From contig NZ_VSFC01000012.1 in NCBI RefSeq assembly GCF_008084905.1, positions 1 to 64,000 on the forward strand: a stretch of DNA of 64,000 nt, given 5' to 3'. Of this stretch, positions 1 to 9,098 are shown in pieces (the first letter of the stretch is position 1; each line of letters begins with the position of its first letter). The stretch is from Xanthomarina maritima. Its GTDB lineage: Bacteria; Bacteroidota; Bacteroidia; Flavobacteriales; Flavobacteriaceae. The notes below the pieces were generated by a model, which saw nothing but the letters and a program-made list of their open reading frames with translations, searched no databases and had not been told where the DNA came from. The position numbers and the translations under genes were made by a program.

Positions 1-1367
1 AATACTGGGTTAATAGTATCTTGAATTGTTATAATTTGAGTTGCAGAAGCAGATAAATTACAATTATCAGTTATTGTAAATGTTCTTGTCACAGTTATTG
101 GACAAGATCCAGAAGAACTATCTTGATAAGTTATTGTTGCTACATTATCTTCAGTAAAAGTACCACCTTCAGCAGTAAATTGTAATTCAGAAATTGTAAT
201 AAGAGATTCAGAATAAGGTAAAGAAGTTACATTTCCATTAATGACATCTTCAGAGTCACATCCTTCAACTAGAATTGCATTTGGTGCATTAATAATTGGA
301 ACAGTACTATCTCCTGTAATTATAGTTTCAGTTTCACTAATAGTACAATTATTTTCATCTGTTACTGTAACAGTATAGGTTCCAGCTGGTAAATTATTAA
401 ATTGACCACCATTCTGAGTGTATCCAGAAGGTTGCGGATTAATACTATATGTATAATTACCAAAACCACCAGTAGTTCCACTAGCAGTAATAGAACCTGA
501 TGTTCCACCACTACAAGGAACATTTGTAGTATTTAATGTTAAACCAGATAAAATTGGATAAACTGTTACAGGATATGATTGATTATCAATTACTCCATTG
601 TTATCAGTAACAGTTAAAGTTACTGTATAAGTTCCAGGACTTGAGTATGTATGTGATGGATTTTGTTGATTAGAAGTTGGACTTCCATCTCCAAAATTCC
701 ATACATAGTTATAAGGGTTGTTAATATCGCCTCCAGTTGTTAAATCAGTAAAATTAATTTGGTAAGAATTACAAACTAAAGCAGATTCAAAATTTGCAAT
801 TAAAGGTGCATTAACAATAAATCCATCGGCATTAAAATAACATTTAGAAGGGTTTGTGCTACATGGTCTGCCAGCATTTGATTGCCATGCCATGTAAAAG
901 TTTTTTAACTGAATTTGATCTCCACAATTCCATGTAATGCTTTGAACTTGTAGGTTTTGACCAACAGGAATTGCTTGTCCATTATATAAACATTCATTTA
1001 CATGATAAGCAAAAGCACCATTTATGAACACATCATAATCAATATATAGACTATATCTGTTTGCACTAGTGTTTGCAGAAAATAATGCAAAAATATATGC
1101 TGATTGAGGTACTCCTGGAGTACAATTATTATCTAATGGATTTCCATTGATATCTGCTAAATAGAAATTACTTAATGTAAAGTCGTTTGCAGAACAGGAA
1201 TCAGCAGCTAATATTGCGTTTGTTGATTCTGTAATACTGCTATCATCAGTAATTAATTTAGTGGCACTTTCTTTAGTAAGAATTTGTCCTGAAGCATAAC
1301 TATTGATAAATAGAAATATAATCAAAAGTATATTATGCAAACTTATTTTATGAGTAATTGTCTTCAT
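1..1367 (-). CDS. PKD/SprB-repeat surface protein, N-terminal part (truncated by window edge)
   Basis: An open frame runs from an ATG at 1367 leftwards off the window, about 455 codons with no stop. It begins with a signal peptide (basic MKTITHK then a hydrophobic stretch ending around YASGQ). A Cys-containing N-terminal region of about 190 residues follows. Next is a PKD domain near residues 195-265 (motif WNFGDGSP, ending [11 protein letters not shown]), then a SprB-type repeat near 275-345 ([17 protein letters not shown]). After that comes a Cys-containing HYR-like segment with [10 protein letters not shown]. Such domain strings are typical of large type IX-secreted, surface-exposed adhesins or gliding proteins of Flavobacteriia. 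The C-terminal sorting domain would lie outside the window, so secretion route is inference. Ligand unknown. Confidence 0.85.
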   Translation of the reverse strand, partial: MKTITHKISLHNILLIIFLFINSYASGQILTKESATKLITDDSSITESTNAILAADSCSANDFTLSNFYLADINGNPLDNNCTPGVPQSAYIFALFSANTSANRYSLYIDYDVFINGAFAYHVNECLYNGQAIPVGQNLQVQSITWNCGDQIQLKNFYMAWQSNAGRPCSTNPSKCYFNADGFIVNAPLIANFESALVCNSYQINFTDLTTGGDINNPYNYVWNFGDGSPTSNQQNPSHTYSSPGTYTVTLTVTDNNGVIDNQSYPVTVYPILSGLTLNTTNVPCSGGTSGSITASGTTGGFGNYTYSINPQPSGYTQNGGQFNNLPAGTYTVTVTDENNCTISETETIITGDSTVPIINAPNAILVEGCDSEDVINGNVTSLPYSESLITISELQFTAEGGTFTEDNVATITYQDSSSGSCPITVTRTFTITDNCNLSASATQIITIQDTINPV

Positions 1368-1840
1368 AAGAATGTAGATTTGAATTTACAGCAAAACTTA
1401 TTTTTAAATTATGATTAATTATAAAAACTGTTAAATAAAAATATTTTCAAAAATTGGTTGAGGGAAGTACACTGAAATATCAGCGTATAATGGATTAAGT
1501 AAAATTTTTAGATTTGGGATCATTTTTAATTAATAGCTTACGTAACAAATTAATAGCGATTAATTAACCCAATCAAAAAAAAATGTTAAATAACTTAAAA
1601 AGTCGATAAGATGAGACATGTTTACACTTAATCGATAAAACTTAATTATTAAACGACAGCGTTTAATTTAATCATACATATATTTAAGTTATTTGGTCAT
1701 TAATTTGTTTAATTTCTTATATGTTAAATAATATTTGATATTTTTATAATAGCTTACCTTAATTTTAAAGTAGCCAAAGTAAGTCATATGACCGACATAT
1801 GCAACACTTTATCGAAGAAATATGTATTTAATCGTAAAAC
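1368..1840. other. Intergenic region between divergent surface-protein and sixA genes
   Basis: A 473-base, strongly AT-rich gap separates two divergent genes, so it must hold both promoters, but I see no clean TAnnTTTG box. Visible structure is limited: the word TAATAGC occurs at about 1531 and 1550 with TAATAGCTTAC again near 1748, and two CATATG hexamers (1785-1790 and 1796-1801) lie 5 bases apart just before sixA. No ORF or RNA gene is recognisable. Confidence 0.4.
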
Positions 1841-2332
1841 ATGAAAAAATTAATTCTTGTAAGACATGCTAAATCTTCTTGGAAAGAAAATTTAAATGAT
1901 CATGATAGAGGCTTAGAAACTAGAGGTTTTATTGATGCTGAGTTAGTTTCATTGAAATTTAAAGAGTTGAATATAACTCCAGATTTGGTGCTTTCTAGTA
2001 CTGCGAAAAGGGCTAAAAAAACGGCTGAAATATTTATTAAAAATTTGAATTTTGATCAAATTAATTTCAATTTAAATGAAAAGCTTTACGATTTTTCAGG
2101 AGAAAGTCTTGTTAAAACATTAAAACATGTTCAAAATGATGCCAATACATTAATGCTTTTTGGTCATAATCATGCATTAACTTATTTTGTTAATACCTTT
2201 GGAGACACATACATAGACAATGTTCCTACAAGTGGTTTAGTAATCATAGATTTTCAAATTGATTCATGGAAATATATTATAAAAGGACAAACGGTTAAAA
2301 TAATATTTCCAAGAGATTTAAGAATAAAGTAA
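1841..2332 (+). CDS. sixA: SixA-like phosphohistidine phosphatase (histidine phosphatase branch 1)
   Basis: A 163-residue cytosolic protein of the histidine phosphatase superfamily. The phosphate-accepting RHA motif is at residues 8-10 (RHAKSSW), the arginine-bearing SSTAKRAKKTA segment is near 52-62, and the second catalytic histidine lies in GHNH at 108-111. Length and motif order match SixA, which removes phosphate from phosphohistidine of HPt domains. Bacteroidetes relatives have not all been tested, so a generic phosphatase role is possible. The ATG start is followed directly by the family's MKKLILVRHAKSSW beginning. It sits 119 bases upstream of ppk1 and ppx on the same strand, which suggests a link to phosphate or polyphosphate metabolism (inference). 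Confidence 0.85.
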   Translation: MKKLILVRHAKSSWKENLNDHDRGLETRGFIDAELVSLKFKELNITPDLVLSSTAKRAKKTAEIFIKNLNFDQINFNLNEKLYDFSGESLVKTLKHVQNDANTLMLFGHNHALTYFVNTFGDTYIDNVPTSGLVIIDFQIDSWKYIIKGQTVKIIFPRDLRIK

Positions 2333-2424
2333 CTATTAGATTTTATAAGTTTATTATCTAAAAATTGATAAAATTTAAAGATTAAGTATGTCTTGTTTCT
2401 ACCTGAAAATTAATTCTAATAGAA

Positions 2425-2432
2425 TATATTTG
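2425..2432 (+). promoter_or_regulatory. Probable -7 promoter box for ppk1
   Basis: TATATTTG matches the Bacteroidetes -7 consensus TAnnTTTG and lies 19 bases before the ppk1 ATG. No good -33 TTG at the usual 17-23 base spacing was found, so this is a half-site only. Confidence 0.45.
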
Positions 2433-2451
2433 TAGTAATAAATTTGATTTC

Positions 2452-4518
2452 ATGACTAAAGCAGTAAAGCTTCATAATAATTACATAAATCGAGAGATAA
2501 GCTGGTTGCAATTTAACGCAAGAGTACTTCAAGAAGCTGCCGATAAAAATGTTCCATTAATAGAAAGATTAAGATTTCTAGGAATTTTTTCAAACAACTT
2601 AGATGAGTTTTTTAAAGTTAGATATGCAACAGTTAAAAGAATTGTAGAAGCTGGAAAAGGAGCTAAAAGTGAATTAGGAGGAATTAAAGCTAAAGAACTT
2701 TTAGAAGAAATTACTCAAATTGTTATAGAACAACAAAGCGAAAGTTTAGAGATTTTAAGTAAAATAGAAAAACAGCTTGAAAAGGAAAACATATTTATTA
2801 TTAATGAAACTGGCATAGACGAATCTCAACACCAATTTATAAAACAATACTTTATCCAAAAAGTTAGTCCAGCATTAGTGACTATCATTCTAAGTAATCA
2901 AGTAGAGTTGCCAAATTTAAAAGATAGTGCATCCTATTTAGCAGTGAAAATGGTTTTAAATAATACTAACCATCATCAATTTGCTTTAATTGAAATATCT
3001 AAATCTATGGATAGGTTTGTGGTTTTACCAGAAAAAGATGGTATAAGCTACATAATTATGTTAGACGATTTATTACGCTATTGTTTACATGATATCTTCA
3101 ATATTTTTAATTATGATTCCATTTCAGCTCATATGATTAAGATTACAAGAGATGGTGAGCTGGATTTTGAGAGTGATTTAAGTAAAAGTTTTATTGAAAA
3201 AATTTCAGATAGTGTAAAACACAGACAAATAGGAGAACCCGTTAGATTTGTTTACGATAAAACCATAGACAATGAAACATTAACTTATTTAATGTCTAAA
3301 ATGGGAATCGATTCTCACGATAGTATTATTCCAGGTGGAAGATATCATAATCGTAGAGATTATATGGGTTTTCCAAGTCTTGGACGAACAGACTTGCTAT
3401 ATGATAAAATAGATCCTTTACCAGTTAAAGGATTAAGTTTAGAAGATAGTATTTTTGATAGCGTGTCAAAAAAAGATTATTTACAATATGTACCTTATCA
3501 TACATTTTCTTATGTTGTAAAATTTCTTCGAGAAGCTGCATTAGATCCTAAAGTAAGAACCATTAAAATTACTATTTATAGACTTGCCGAAATTTCGCAT
3601 GTAGCAAGTTCTTTAATTAATGCTGCTAAAAACGGTAAAAAAGTAACGGTTTCTATTGAAATTCAAGCACGTTTTGACGAACAAGCAAATATAGATTATG
3701 CCGAACAAATGGAAAATGAAGGTATTAATCTTATTTTTGGTGTTCAAGGCTTAAAAGTGCATAGTAAAATGTGTGTGATTGAACGAGAAGAAAACCATAA
3801 ATTAAAACGCTATGGCTTTATAAGCACTGGTAATTTCAATGAATCTACTGCTAAAATTTACACAGATTTCACTCTGTTTACTTCAGATCAAAAGATATTA
3901 AAGGATATCAATAAAGTCTTTAATTTTTTTGAGATTAATTATAAAATATACAGATATAAACATATTATTACATCACCTCATTATACTCAAGTTGCATTTT
4001 TTAAATTAATAGACAATGAAATTCAAAATGTTAAAGCAGGAAATCCAGCTTATATAAGATTAAAAATGAATAGCTTATCTAGTTTTAAAATGGTAGATAA
4101 ACTTTATGAAGCTAGCAGAGCAGGAGTAAAAATACAATTAATTGTTAGAGGAATATGCTGTCTGATTCCTGGAATTAAAGGAATGAGTGAAAATATTGAA
4201 GTCATAAGTATTGTAGATAAATTCTTAGAACATACAAGATTGTATATTTTCTGTAATAATAACAATCCTAAAGTCTATATTTCTTCAGCAGATTTCATGA
4301 CAAGAAATATAGAAAATAGAGTAGAAGTAAGCTGTCCTATTTATTGTGAAGACATAAAGAAGGAATTAATAGATACGTTTGATATTTCTTGGAGCGATAA
4401 TGTAAAAGCTAGAATACTTAATGAAGCTCAAAAAAATGAATATAGAAAAAGTGGTAAAATTAAAATCAGATCTCAATTTGCTACTTATAATTACTATTTA
4501 AATAAATTAAAAAACTAA
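2452..4518 (+). CDS. ppk1: Polyphosphate kinase 1
   Basis: A 688-residue protein with the full Ppk1 architecture. It makes inorganic polyphosphate from ATP by way of a phosphohistidine intermediate. The N-terminal domain opens with NREISWLQFNARVLQEA (residues about 14-30), followed by the helical region with NNLDEFFKVRYA. The middle region carries RRDYMGFP. The two phospholipase-D-like C-terminal domains include KVHSKMCV, where His437 corresponds to the autophosphorylated histidine (His435 in E. coli). The later STGNFNESTA motif fits nucleotide/phosphate binding. Length matches the family (about 690). The stop is 2 bases before the ppx start, so the two enzymes that make and degrade polyphosphate are translated from one mRNA. 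Confidence 0.97.
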   Translation: MTKAVKLHNNYINREISWLQFNARVLQEAADKNVPLIERLRFLGIFSNNLDEFFKVRYATVKRIVEAGKGAKSELGGIKAKELLEEITQIVIEQQSESLEILSKIEKQLEKENIFIINETGIDESQHQFIKQYFIQKVSPALVTIILSNQVELPNLKDSASYLAVKMVLNNTNHHQFALIEISKSMDRFVVLPEKDGISYIIMLDDLLRYCLHDIFNIFNYDSISAHMIKITRDGELDFESDLSKSFIEKISDSVKHRQIGEPVRFVYDKTIDNETLTYLMSKMGIDSHDSIIPGGRYHNRRDYMGFPSLGRTDLLYDKIDPLPVKGLSLEDSIFDSVSKKDYLQYVPYHTFSYVVKFLREAALDPKVRTIKITIYRLAEISHVASSLINAAKNGKKVTVSIEIQARFDEQANIDYAEQMENEGINLIFGVQGLKVHSKMCVIEREENHKLKRYGFISTGNFNESTAKIYTDFTLFTSDQKILKDINKVFNFFEINYKIYRYKHIITSPHYTQVAFFKLIDNEIQNVKAGNPAYIRLKMNSLSSFKMVDKLYEASRAGVKIQLIVRGICCLIPGIKGMSENIEVISIVDKFLEHTRLYIFCNNNNPKVYISSADFMTRNIENRVEVSCPIYCEDIKKELIDTFDISWSDNVKARILNEAQKNEYRKSGKIKIRSQFATYNYYLNKLKN

Positions 4519-4520
4519 GT

Positions 4521-5426
4521 ATGCTCTTAATAAAAAAATATGCTGCTATAGATATTGGATCAAATGCCGTTAGATTACTGATAGCAAATATTATTGAAGA
4601 AAAAGGAAAAGAAACTCGCTTTAAAAAAAGTTCATTAGTTCGAGTGCCAATTCGTTTGGGTGCAGATGTGTTTTTAGAGCAGCATATTTCAGATTTTAAT
4701 AGAGATAGAATGCTGGATACTATGCAAGCATTCAAATTATTAATGAAAACACATAAGGTTGTTAAATATAAAGCTTGCGCAACTTCAGCCATGCGAGAAG
4801 CAGTAAATGGTAAAGAAATCTCGGAATTAATATATAAGAAAACAAAAATTAGAATAGACATTATTGAAGGTGAAGAAGAAGCAGCTATTATTGCAGCTAC
4901 AGACTTACAATCTTATATAGATAAAAACAAAACTTATCTATATGTAGATGTTGGTGGAGGAAGCACAGAATTTACTGTAATTAATAATGGAAAATCAGTT
5001 ACTTCAAAATCTTTTAAAATAGGAACAGTAAGATTATTAAACGACATAGTTAAAAAAGAAACTTGGCAAGAACTAGAAGTATGGATTAAACAAAACACTA
5101 GCTCTTATGAAAAAATAGATGTTATAGGTTCTGGAGGAAACATAAATAAAATATTCAAAATTTCTGGTAAACCTATGGGTAAACCTTTAACTTATTTCTA
5201 CTTAACGTCTTATTATAATACTTTACAATCTTATTCATACGAAGAAAGAATTACAGAATTAGATTTAAATCAGGATAGAGCAGATGTTATTATTCCTGCA
5301 ACCAGAATTTACTTATCCTCAATGAAATGGAGTGGTGCAAAAGACATTTATGTTCCAAAGATTGGATTGTCTGATGGTATAATAAAAAGCATCTATTACG
5401 ATACGGTTTCTAGCAATACACAGTAA
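4521..5426 (+). CDS. ppx: Exopolyphosphatase, Ppx/GppA family
   Basis: A 301-residue Ppx/GppA protein with the actin-like ASKHA fold. Phosphate loop 1 is DIGSNAVRLL at residues 11-20. The Glu-rich catalytic segment IIEGEEEAA is around 114-122. Phosphate loop 2 is DVGGGSTE at 143-150, and GSGGNINKI lies near 204-212. It is the short, single-module form without the C-terminal HD domain of E. coli Ppx, as is common in Bacteroidetes. Its start is 2 bases after the ppk1 stop, which supports translational coupling and a role in polyphosphate hydrolysis. Guanosine pentaphosphate (GppA-type) activity cannot be excluded from sequence. Confidence 0.93.
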   Translation: MLLIKKYAAIDIGSNAVRLLIANIIEEKGKETRFKKSSLVRVPIRLGADVFLEQHISDFNRDRMLDTMQAFKLLMKTHKVVKYKACATSAMREAVNGKEISELIYKKTKIRIDIIEGEEEAAIIAATDLQSYIDKNKTYLYVDVGGGSTEFTVINNGKSVTSKSFKIGTVRLLNDIVKKETWQELEVWIKQNTSSYEKIDVIGSGGNINKIFKISGKPMGKPLTYFYLTSYYNTLQSYSYEERITELDLNQDRADVIIPATRIYLSSMKWSGAKDIYVPKIGLSDGIIKSIYYDTVSSNTQ

Positions 5427-5524
5427 AAATTATACATTTAATCTTTAATATATATCTCTTTTCAGTAAATCATATATATTAGCTCCATTAGAAACCCGAA
5501 ACTACTTTATTAAATTATTAGATT

Positions 5525-6052
5525 ATGAAAAATACAATTTTACTGTTAGCTTTTATAATTTTCTCAACCTATTCATTCTCACAAAATGGAATGTATGGAG
5601 TTAGAGCTGGTTTAAATATTTCAAATTTAGATTTTGAACCAGATGCTACATTTGCCAATACGCATCGAAATGGTTTTGCCATTGGATTCTTTGGAGAGTA
5701 TGATTTATCAAAAGAAATTGGTATTGCTCCAGAGATTCAATTTTCTGCCGAAGGTGCTAAAGAAAAAGATTTACGAATAGATTATATTCAAATACCAGTT
5801 CTATTTAAGTTTAGATTTGGAGACAGATTCTCAATAGGTGTTGGACCCATGGCTGGTGTAAAAGTTTGGGAATATGAAGATGGATTTAGCAATTTCGCTT
5901 TCTCAATGGTTGGAGGCTTAGAATTTTTTATAACAAACGATATTTTTATCGATGCTAGATACCATTACGGTTTTACAGATGTGCTAGATAACCAGGCTGA
6001 ATCTGAAGCTAAAAATAGCAACTTTCAATTTGGAGTTGGTGTAAAAATCTAA
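5525..6052 (+). CDS. Outer-membrane beta-barrel protein (PorT-like / OMP_b-brl_2)
   Basis: A 175-residue protein with a Sec signal peptide (MKNTILLLAFIIFSTYSFSQ) and then alternating amphipathic strands. Examples are MYGVRAGLNISNLDF, FAIGFFGEYDL, IGIAPEIQFS, QIPVLFKFRFG and SIGVGPMAGVKV. The final strand FQFGVGVKI ends in an aromatic/hydrophobic pattern typical of outer-membrane barrels. This is the small porin-like family often annotated PorT or 'outer membrane beta-barrel domain'. The name PorT refers to a type IX secretion component, but this short member is more likely a general barrel of unknown role. It is followed by a strong terminator shared with the convergent miaE. Confidence 0.8.
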   Translation: MKNTILLLAFIIFSTYSFSQNGMYGVRAGLNISNLDFEPDATFANTHRNGFAIGFFGEYDLSKEIGIAPEIQFSAEGAKEKDLRIDYIQIPVLFKFRFGDRFSIGVGPMAGVKVWEYEDGFSNFAFSMVGGLEFFITNDIFIDARYHYGFTDVLDNQAESEAKNSNFQFGVGVKI

Positions 6053-6069
6053 AAGAAAATTAAACATAA

Positions 6070-6100
6070 AAAACTCCGATATTTTTAATATCGGAGTTTT
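6070..6100. terminator. Bidirectional intrinsic terminator
   Basis: A perfect 13-bp stem (AAAACTCCGATAT at 6070-6082 with ATATCGGAGTTTT at 6088-6100) and a 5-base loop are flanked by A and T runs. It lies between the convergent barrel gene and miaE and can serve both. Confidence 0.9.
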
Positions 6101-6106
6101 TTATGT

Positions 6107-6688
6107 TTATCCATGAATAGTTTCCTTTTTTCCTAAATATTTCATAATATCAGCTTCAAAATCAAGCAGGTCTTGCCATTTTTTATCTACTTCTTTTCGG
6201 TCTCCATATTGTCTAGCAAAACCTAAAAACATGGTATAATGGTTGGCTTCACTAACCATAAGTTTTCTATAGAATTCTGCTAGTTCTTTGTCTTCTAATT
6301 CTTCAGACAGTAGTCTAAAACGTTCACAACTTCTAGCTTCAATTAAAGCAGCATAAAGTAATCTGTGTACAAGTTGGGTGGTTCTGCTGCCACCTTTTGG
6401 AAAAAATGTTATTAATTTTAAAACATAGTCGTCTTTTCTATCTCGACCTAAAGTCCAACCGTTATCTAAAATGCGATCGTGAACCATTTTAAAATGACTA
6501 ATTTCTTCTTTAACCAAAGCAATCATTTCTTGAACAAGCTCTGTATATTCTGGAAAACCAACGATTAATGAAATGGCAGTACTCGCTGCTTTTTGTTCAC
6601 AATAAGCATGATCTGTTAAAATATCTTCAATATTTTTTTCAACTATGTTAACCCATCTTGGATCTGTTGGTAGTTTTAAGCCTAGCAT
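6107..6688 (-). CDS. miaE: tRNA-(ms2io6A)-hydroxylase MiaE
   Basis: A ferritin-like diiron enzyme that hydroxylates the isopentenyl group of ms2i6A37 in tRNAs reading U-starting codons. Carboxylate and histidine ligands are visible in order: DHAYCEQKAAS (about 26-36), KEEISHFKMVH (about 60-70), IEARSCERF and SEANHYTMF. I prefer the ATG at 6688, which gives MLGLKLPTDPRWV, the usual family start, and 193 residues. An ATG at 6706 would add MKNKVK and overlap the preceding gene. With the 6688 start, only one base separates it from the upstream lipoprotein stop, so the two are likely co-transcribed. Its substrate requires MiaA and MiaB, which are not in this window. Confidence 0.93.
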   Translation of the reverse strand: MLGLKLPTDPRWVNIVEKNIEDILTDHAYCEQKAASTAISLIVGFPEYTELVQEMIALVKEEISHFKMVHDRILDNGWTLGRDRKDDYVLKLITFFPKGGSRTTQLVHRLLYAALIEARSCERFRLLSEELEDKELAEFYRKLMVSEANHYTMFLGFARQYGDRKEVDKKWQDLLDFEADIMKYLGKKETIHG

Positions 6689-6689
6689 T

Positions 6690-7235
6690 TTAACTTTGTT
6701 CTTCAATTAAATAAGTTTGTTGTTTTCCATTTTGGTTAACAGACATTCTATATAATTTAAATGTTTTATCTAATGGATTTACAAAAGACATTTCTAAATT
6801 TATTTCTTCAACAGTTGATATTTCTTGATTAACCCAAACCTGTTCTAAGGTAGCATTATCCCAAAAAATGTCATTTGTAGTTGCAAAATCTTTGGCGCTT
6901 ATTTTTGTAGTAAGTATGTTTTTGTTATTTTTTTTAATACTTATTTCAGATTCAAAAACACGATGATATTTGGTATGATTATCAGTTTTTGTTAAAAGAA
7001 TAGTCTCATCTTCTAACGAATAGTTTTTAATATGAACTTTTACTTTATTAGAAATAAGTGTATCAGTAGTAACCTCAGTATATTCAATTGGATAGAAAGA
7101 AATTGTTTCTACTTTTGGTTGGTTTTTATTGTATTCAGAAATAGCTTCTTGCAGTAAATCATTTTGATTTTTTCTACTATCGCAACTAACAAAAACAATA
7201 CTAATTAAAACTAGGAAATAAATAAGTTTTCTCAT
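6690..7235 (-). CDS. Putative lipoprotein of unknown function
   Basis: A 181-residue protein with an SPII signal peptide: MRKLIYFLVLISIVFVSC, lipobox VSC with Cys18 followed by Asp-Ser. The mature part is charged and beta-rich, with segments such as TEVTTDTLISNKVKVHIKNY and ISTVEEINLEMSFVNPLDKTFKLYRM. I do not recognise a named domain. It stands between dnaX (27 bases downstream of the dnaX stop) and miaE (1-base gap), in a probable dnaX-lipoprotein-miaE transcript. Asp after the lipid Cys does not predict inner-membrane retention in Bacteroidetes, so cell location is open. Confidence 0.75.
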   Translation of the reverse strand: MRKLIYFLVLISIVFVSCDSRKNQNDLLQEAISEYNKNQPKVETISFYPIEYTEVTTDTLISNKVKVHIKNYSLEDETILLTKTDNHTKYHRVFESEISIKKNNKNILTTKISAKDFATTNDIFWDNATLEQVWVNQEISTVEEINLEMSFVNPLDKTFKLYRMSVNQNGKQQTYLIEEQS

Positions 7236-7262
7236 ATTGTACTAAGGTTTTTTCTCTATAAA

Positions 7263-9011
7263 CTAAATATCTAATCCAAAGGTTTTCTTTAATAACTCGA
7301 TATTAGGGTTTTTCTCTTTAAGTTTTAAATATTTTTCTAAAGGAGTAAAAGCATATTGTTTCTCCATCTCTTCATTAATTTCAATAGACAAATGAATGTC
7401 ATAGTTATTTAAAGATTTTTTTAAAAACATCATCAACTCATATTGCTGACGTTCAACTTCTACTTTGTTAGTTGCATTAGGAAATTCTAAATGAATGGTT
7501 GTTCCTTCAACTTTTGGTGTATCTATGGATAAAATAGAAGCTAAATTAAATTGCCCACTTTCTTCTAATTGTTTTATGAAAATATTCCAATAGTATAAAA
7601 ATTCTTCTTCAGTAAATAAATCTTTAGGTAAATTTTCCTCATCAATAACAACTTCCATTTGCTTTATTTGATGCTCTTTTTTTGCTTTAATACTTTTTAG
7701 AGATAAGCCAGAGGTAGCTGTTTTACCTGAGTTTAAAGTTATTTTTGGACTTTCAATTTTCTTAGGTTCTGGTACTTCTACATTAGGTTTATTTATTACC
7801 TGAGTTTGGTTTGCTATAGTATTGTAAGTGTCTTGATTTGTTTCTTCTGCAACTGATTGTATTTTGTCAGGTACGCCTACTATAACTGGAGTTATTCCTT
7901 TTTTAATAAAGTAACTTGCAGGAATTATGAAATTTTTGCTATTTTTTTTTTCTCCATCAAAAGTGATAGAGGCAAGCTGCATAAGGCATAATTCAACAAG
8001 TAAGCGTTGATTTTTGCTGGATTTATATTTTAGATCACAATCATTTGCCTGTTCAATGCCTTGTAATAAAAAGGGTTGTGATGTTTTTTTAGATTGGATG
8101 AGATATTTTTCTTTAGTTTCTTCTCCAACTTCAAGTAAATCTATAGTTTCAGAATTTTTGCAGACTAATAAATCTCTAAAATGAGAGGCCAATCCAGCAA
8201 TATAATGATGACCATCGAAACCTTTAGCTAAAATACTATTGAATTGAATTAATAAACTAGGAATGTTGTTTTCAAGAATATAATCTGTACTTGTAAAATA
8301 AGTTTCGTAATCAAGAACGTTTAAATTCTCAGTAACAGCTTGTCTGGTTAAGTTTTTTCCTGAAAAACTAACCACACGATCAAAAATAGAAAGAGCATCA
8401 CGCATGGCTCCATCTGCTTTTTGCGCTATAATATGAAGCGCATCATCTTCTGCTTGGATACCTTGTTCTTCAGCAATATATTTTAAATAGTCTTTAGCAT
8501 CTTTAACTGTAATGCGTTTGAAATCGAAAATCTGACAACGAGATAAGATGGTTGGAATTATCTTATGTTTTTCGGTTGTTGCAAGAATAAAAATGCAATG
8601 TTTTGGTGGTTCTTCTAATGTTTTTAAAAAGGCATTAAAAGCAGCTTGAGATAGCATATGTACCTCGTCAATAATATACACTTTGTATTTTCCTACTTGT
8701 GGAGGGATTCGAACCTGATCGGTTAATTCCCTAATTTGGTCCACACCATTATTTGAAGCAGCATCGAGTTCAAAAATATTAAATGCAAAATCTTCATCTT
8801 CTTTTTCGGTACCATCGCTATTTATCATTTTTGCCAAAATACGAGCACATGTTGTTTTACCAACACCACGAGGCCCTGTAAATAATAAGGCTTGAGCTAA
8901 ATGATTGTTTTCAATAGCGTTTAATAAGGTGTTTGTAATAGCCTGCTGACCCACAACATCTTTAAATGTTTGAGGTCTGTATTTACGTGCAGATACTACA
9001 AAGTGTTCCAT
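7263..9011 (-). CDS. dnaX: DNA polymerase III subunit gamma/tau
   Basis: A 582-residue clamp-loader ATPase subunit. The N-terminus is the usual (M)..VSARKYRPQTFKDVVGQ. The Walker A GPRGVGKT is at residues 46-53, and DEVHML (Walker B) and the sensor LATTEKHKIIPTILSRCQ follow, with a lid region ending near 220. Domain III and a Lys/Glu-rich tail (about 370-582) complete a tau-like protein. The four-Cys zinc module found between Walker A and LDAASNNG in most DnaX proteins is missing and replaced by a short acidic stretch (NSDGTEKEDEDFAFN, about 64-78). I see no slippery A-run shift signal that would clearly make a short gamma form. It is probably the first gene of a dnaX-lipoprotein-miaE unit. 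Confidence 0.96.
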   Translation of the reverse strand: MEHFVVSARKYRPQTFKDVVGQQAITNTLLNAIENNHLAQALLFTGPRGVGKTTCARILAKMINSDGTEKEDEDFAFNIFELDAASNNGVDQIRELTDQVRIPPQVGKYKVYIIDEVHMLSQAAFNAFLKTLEEPPKHCIFILATTEKHKIIPTILSRCQIFDFKRITVKDAKDYLKYIAEEQGIQAEDDALHIIAQKADGAMRDALSIFDRVVSFSGKNLTRQAVTENLNVLDYETYFTSTDYILENNIPSLLIQFNSILAKGFDGHHYIAGLASHFRDLLVCKNSETIDLLEVGEETKEKYLIQSKKTSQPFLLQGIEQANDCDLKYKSSKNQRLLVELCLMQLASITFDGEKKNSKNFIIPASYFIKKGITPVIVGVPDKIQSVAEETNQDTYNTIANQTQVINKPNVEVPEPKKIESPKITLNSGKTATSGLSLKSIKAKKEHQIKQMEVVIDEENLPKDLFTEEEFLYYWNIFIKQLEESGQFNLASILSIDTPKVEGTTIHLEFPNATNKVEVERQQYELMMFLKKSLNNYDIHLSIEINEEMEKQYAFTPLEKYLKLKEKNPNIELLKKTFGLDI

Positions 9012-9087
9012 ACAACAAAGTTAAAAATTCAATTCATATTTTAGAATTCTGGATTCAGTATTTAATAGTATTTATTAACAATTTGCG

Positions 9088-9095
9088 TACTTTTG
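9088..9095 (+). promoter_or_regulatory. Probable -7 promoter box of the RNase P RNA gene
   Basis: TACTTTTG fits TAnnTTTG and ends 5 bases before the predicted 5' end of the RNA (about 9100), the spacing expected for a Bacteroidetes promoter. Confidence 0.65.
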
Positions 9096-9098
9096 CAT

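Noticed and set aside
4481-4861. A 126-codon minus-strand frame overlapping ppk1 and ppx
   Set aside because: Antisense shadow over two well-supported genes; no independent start region or family signal.
9016-9023. Minus-strand TAACTTTG as dnaX promoter
   Set aside because: It would place the transcript start at the dnaX ATG itself, with no leader. Possible but not convincing, so not listed as a feature.
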